A stretch of DNA of 9,474 bases, from assembly GCA_035604195.1 (NCBI GenBank), contig DATNIY010000034.1:1-9474 (forward strand), read 5' to 3'. Positions 7,460 through 9,474 of the stretch are shown piece after piece. The notes under the pieces were generated by a model. That model had not been told where the DNA came from. It saw only the letters and a program-made list of their open reading frames with translations, and made no database searches. The first letter of the stretch is position 1; every line of letters starts with the position of its first letter. Both the position numbers and the translations under genes were made by a program. The DNA comes from DATJLY01 sp035604195 (GTDB taxonomy: Bacteria; Pseudomonadota; Alphaproteobacteria; ATCC43930; CGMCC-115725).

Positions 7460-8319
7460 CCACCAATCTCGCGGCCGAGGCGGCCGCCAAGGAACGCGCC
7501 GCCGATTGGTTCGAGTCGCTGCGCGACCGCATCTGCGCGGCCTTCGAGGCGGTCGAGGACGACCATGCCGCCGCCCGCCCCGCGGAAGGACCCGCCGGAC
7601 GCTTCCAGCGCACGCCCTGGCAGCGCGCGGAAGGCGGCGGCGGCACCATGGCGATCATGCGCGGCCGCGTCTTCGAGAAGGTCGGCGTCAACGTCTCGAC
7701 CGTCTGGGGCGAGTTCCCGGCCGACTTCAAGAGCCAGATCCCCGGCGCCGAGAGCGATCCGCATTTCTGGGCGAGCGGCATCTCGCTGGTTGCGCATCTC
7801 TGCTCGCCGCTGGTGCCGGCGGTGCATATGAACACGCGGCACATCCGCACCACCAAGCGTTGGTTCGGCGGCGGCACCGATCTGACGCCGATGTTTCCCG
7901 ACGAGGCCGACACGCGCGACTTTCACGCCGCACTCGAGCAGGCCTGCGCCAAGCACGACCCGAGCTACTATCCGCGCTTCAAGGCGTGGTGCGACGAGTA
8001 TTTCTTTCTCAAGCATCGGGGCGAGCCGCGCGGCGTCGGCGGCGTCTTCTACGACTATCTCGACAGCGGCGATTGGGACCGCGACTTCGCCTTCACGCGC
8101 GAAGTCGGCGAGGCCTTTCTCGGCATTTATCCCGTGCTGGTCCGCCGCCACATGCTGCGCCCGTGGACGGCGGAGGAGCGCCGGCATCAATTGATCCGCC
8201 GCGGCCGCTACGTCGAGTTCAACCTGATCTACGACCGCGGCACGCTGTTCGGGCTCAAGACCGGCGGCAACGTCGAGGCCATCTTGATGTCGCTGCCGCC
8301 CGAGGTCGCCTGGCCCTAG
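7456..8319 (+). CDS. hemF: Oxygen-dependent coproporphyrinogen III oxidase
   Basis: HemF oxidatively decarboxylates coproporphyrinogen III to protoporphyrinogen IX with molecular oxygen, in the cytoplasmic haem pathway (EC 1.3.3.3). The product has 287 residues. Family motifs: the GGGGTMAIMRG block (60-70), VFEKVGVNVS (72-81), HMNTRH (124-129), WFGGGTDLTP (136-145), KHRGEPRGVGGVFYDY (186-201) and GRYVEFNLIYDRGT (250-263). It ends at ILMSLPPEVAWP. This lacks the 20-30 residue tail after the PPLVRW segment of E. coli HemF; I recall this shorter end as usual in alphaproteobacteria, so it does not look truncated. The haem product feeds cytochromes such as the adjacent bc1 complex, but that gene pair is on the other strand. 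Its TAG stop interlocks with the cca stop. Confidence 0.97.
   Translation: MTTNLAAEAAAKERAADWFESLRDRICAAFEAVEDDHAAARPAEGPAGRFQRTPWQRAEGGGGTMAIMRGRVFEKVGVNVSTVWGEFPADFKSQIPGAESDPHFWASGISLVAHLCSPLVPAVHMNTRHIRTTKRWFGGGTDLTPMFPDEADTRDFHAALEQACAKHDPSYYPRFKAWCDEYFFLKHRGEPRGVGGVFYDYLDSGDWDRDFAFTREVGEAFLGIYPVLVRRHMLRPWTAEERRHQLIRRGRYVEFNLIYDRGTLFGLKTGGNVEAILMSLPPEVAWP
8316..8319. other. Interlocked convergent stop codons (CTAG)
   Basis: The palindrome CTAG contains TAG for hemF on the plus strand (8317-8319) and TAG for cca on the minus strand (complement of 8316-8318). The genes overlap by four bases with no intergenic terminator. Confidence 0.95.
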
Positions 8320-9474
8320 CGGCCGGCGATGCGCCGTTCGAGTTCAGCCAAGCAGGCGGCGTGGTCGGCGCGGAAGTCGCCCGCCTCCCACCACGCCTCG
8401 ACTTCCGCGAGGAGCCGCCCGACCGCGGGACCGGGGGCGATGCCGAGCGCGGTCACATCGCGACCCTTGAGCGGGAATTCGAGCGGCGCCGCGGCATCGG
8501 CGAAGGCCATCAGAGCCTCGGCCCGCGCCTTCTGTCCCGATTCGGCCGCGCGCAGCAGCACGAGATCGCGATAGAGCGCGGCGCCGAGATGGCGCAGCGC
8601 GCGGCGCTGGGCACGCTCGTCGGCGGCGAGATCGAGGGGCCAAGGCGGCGCCGCAATCGCCGCGAGCCGGTCGCGTTGCGCGTTCGAAAGGCGCAGGCGC
8701 AACGCAACCGCCTCCGCCGAGGCGGCATCGATTGCGACCAGCGCGGCGAGACGGCGCAGCGGATCGGGCGCCGCCTCGAGCGGCACGAGCGCGGCCAAAC
8801 GGTCGAGCGAGCGCGCCTCCGGCAGCAGCACGGCGATGACGCCGTCCTCTTGCATCAGCGCCAGCGTCGGCAGCGGGTCAGGCGCGGCCAGGAGCTTCAG
8901 CAGCTCCGCCGCGACGCGCTCGCTCGAAAGGTTCGGCAGGAGCTGCTTGAGCGCGCGCGCTGCTGCCCGCGCCTCTGGATCCGCCGGCACACGGCCGTAA
9001 TGCGCATGGAAGCGATAGAAGCGCAGCAGGCGCAGCACATCCTCGCGGATACGCTCTTCGGCCTTGCCGACGAAGCGCACGCGGCCGGCGCCGAGATCCT
9101 TGAGCCCGCCGACATAATCGAAAACCCGGCCGGCCTCGTCGAGGAAGAGCGCATTCAAAGTGAAATCCCGGCGCGCCGCATCGGCCGCCCAATCGTCGGT
9201 GAACTCGACCCGCGCGTGCCGCCCGAAGGTCTCGACGTCGCGGCGCAAGGTCGTGATCTCGAAATGACGAGGAGGCGCCACCGCGGTCACCGTGCCGTGC
9301 GCGAGGCCGGTCGGCACCGCGGCGATGCCCGCGGCAGCGAGCCGGCGCATCACTTCTTCGGGCGCGAGCGGCGTGGCAATGTCGATGTCGCCGACGGGCC
9401 GGCCCAGAATCGCGTCGCGCACCGCGCCGCCGACGAAGCGCGCCACCGCGCCGCCGCCCAATGCCGCAAGCACG
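8316..9474 (-). CDS. cca: CCA tRNA nucleotidyltransferase / poly(A) polymerase family protein, 5' truncated
   Basis: About 385 codons are visible; the N-terminus runs off the window. The first codon in view (GTG at 9473) is probably internal, because the family normally has some 15-25 residues before this point. Class II nucleotidyltransferase motifs, numbered from that GTG: RFVGGAVRD (12-20), the metal-binding DID (D29, D31), a third acidic residue at E72 in FEITTLR, RRDFTLNAL (101-109), and IREDVLRLLRFYRFHA (142-157) at the start of the nucleotide-selecting neck. The enzyme adds or repairs the CCA end of tRNAs. The same fold includes poly(A) polymerase I, and sequence by eye does not separate them fully, although alphaproteobacterial members of this length are generally taken as CCA-adding enzymes. 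It is convergent with hemF. Confidence 0.9.
   Translation of the reverse strand, partial: VLAALGGGAVARFVGGAVRDAILGRPVGDIDIATPLAPEEVMRRLAAAGIAAVPTGLAHGTVTAVAPPRHFEITTLRRDVETFGRHARVEFTDDWAADAARRDFTLNALFLDEAGRVFDYVGGLKDLGAGRVRFVGKAEERIREDVLRLLRFYRFHAHYGRVPADPEARAAARALKQLLPNLSSERVAAELLKLLAAPDPLPTLALMQEDGVIAVLLPEARSLDRLAALVPLEAAPDPLRRLAALVAIDAASAEAVALRLRLSNAQRDRLAAIAAPPWPLDLAADERAQRRALRHLGAALYRDLVLLRAAESGQKARAEALMAFADAAAPLEFPLKGRDVTALGIAPGPAVGRLLAEVEAWWEAGDFRADHAACLAELERRIAGR

Noticed and set aside
7243..8190. 315-codon minus-strand open frame over hemF and the trmL end
   Set aside because: It is antisense to two clear genes, with no motif recognised and composition typical of G+C-driven open frames.
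8200..8319. Possible C-terminal truncation of HemF compared with E. coli
   Set aside because: The end at PPEVAWP resembles the shorter C-terminus I associate with alphaproteobacterial HemF. No frameshifted remainder is seen after the stop, since cca begins its end there.

Overview
The window is G+C-rich (about 70% by eye) and tightly packed with housekeeping genes. It reads as a chromosomal segment of an alphaproteobacterium. The evidence is a Pro/Ala-tailed ribosomal protein L25-like end followed by pth and ychF, a petB-petC cytochrome bc1 pair next to trmL and hemF, and the alphaproteobacterial style of HemF and MtnA/MtnP. I cannot name a genus. I see no mobile element, CRISPR array, tRNA, rRNA or phage gene.

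Layout. Left block, plus strand: the C-terminal tail of a probable L25/CTC protein (1-195), peptidyl-tRNA hydrolase pth (212-826) and the YchF ATPase (829-1929). After an 81-base gap comes a dienelactone-hydrolase-family enzyme (2011-2682) with its own strong ribosome binding site. Middle block, minus strand, read from high to low coordinates: petB (cytochrome b), petC (cytochrome c1), an 80-base gap with a perfect hairpin, mtnP and mtnA. Right block, plus strand: trmL and hemF, divergent from petB across 227 bases. Far right, minus strand: a CCA-adding/poly(A) polymerase-type nucleotidyltransferase cut by the window edge.

How the genes work together. pth and ychF act in translation. petB and petC encode two of the three catalytic subunits of complex III. 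The third, the Rieske protein (petA), would be expected just upstream of petB but is not in this window. mtnP and mtnA catalyse consecutive steps of 5'-methylthioadenosine recycling and are joined by a GTGA stop/start overlap. trmL (tRNA wobble methylation) and hemF (oxygen-dependent haem synthesis) are joined by an ATGA overlap. cca belongs to tRNA 3'-end maturation.

Junctions are very compact. petB/petC share one base (TGATG). Both convergent gene pairs end inside a shared four-base stop motif (CTAA at 2679, CTAG at 8316). The observations most worth checking are the missing petA, the hairpin leader in front of mtnP, and the interlocked convergent stops. I found no convincing previously undescribed system; this is mostly an ordinary core-genome region.
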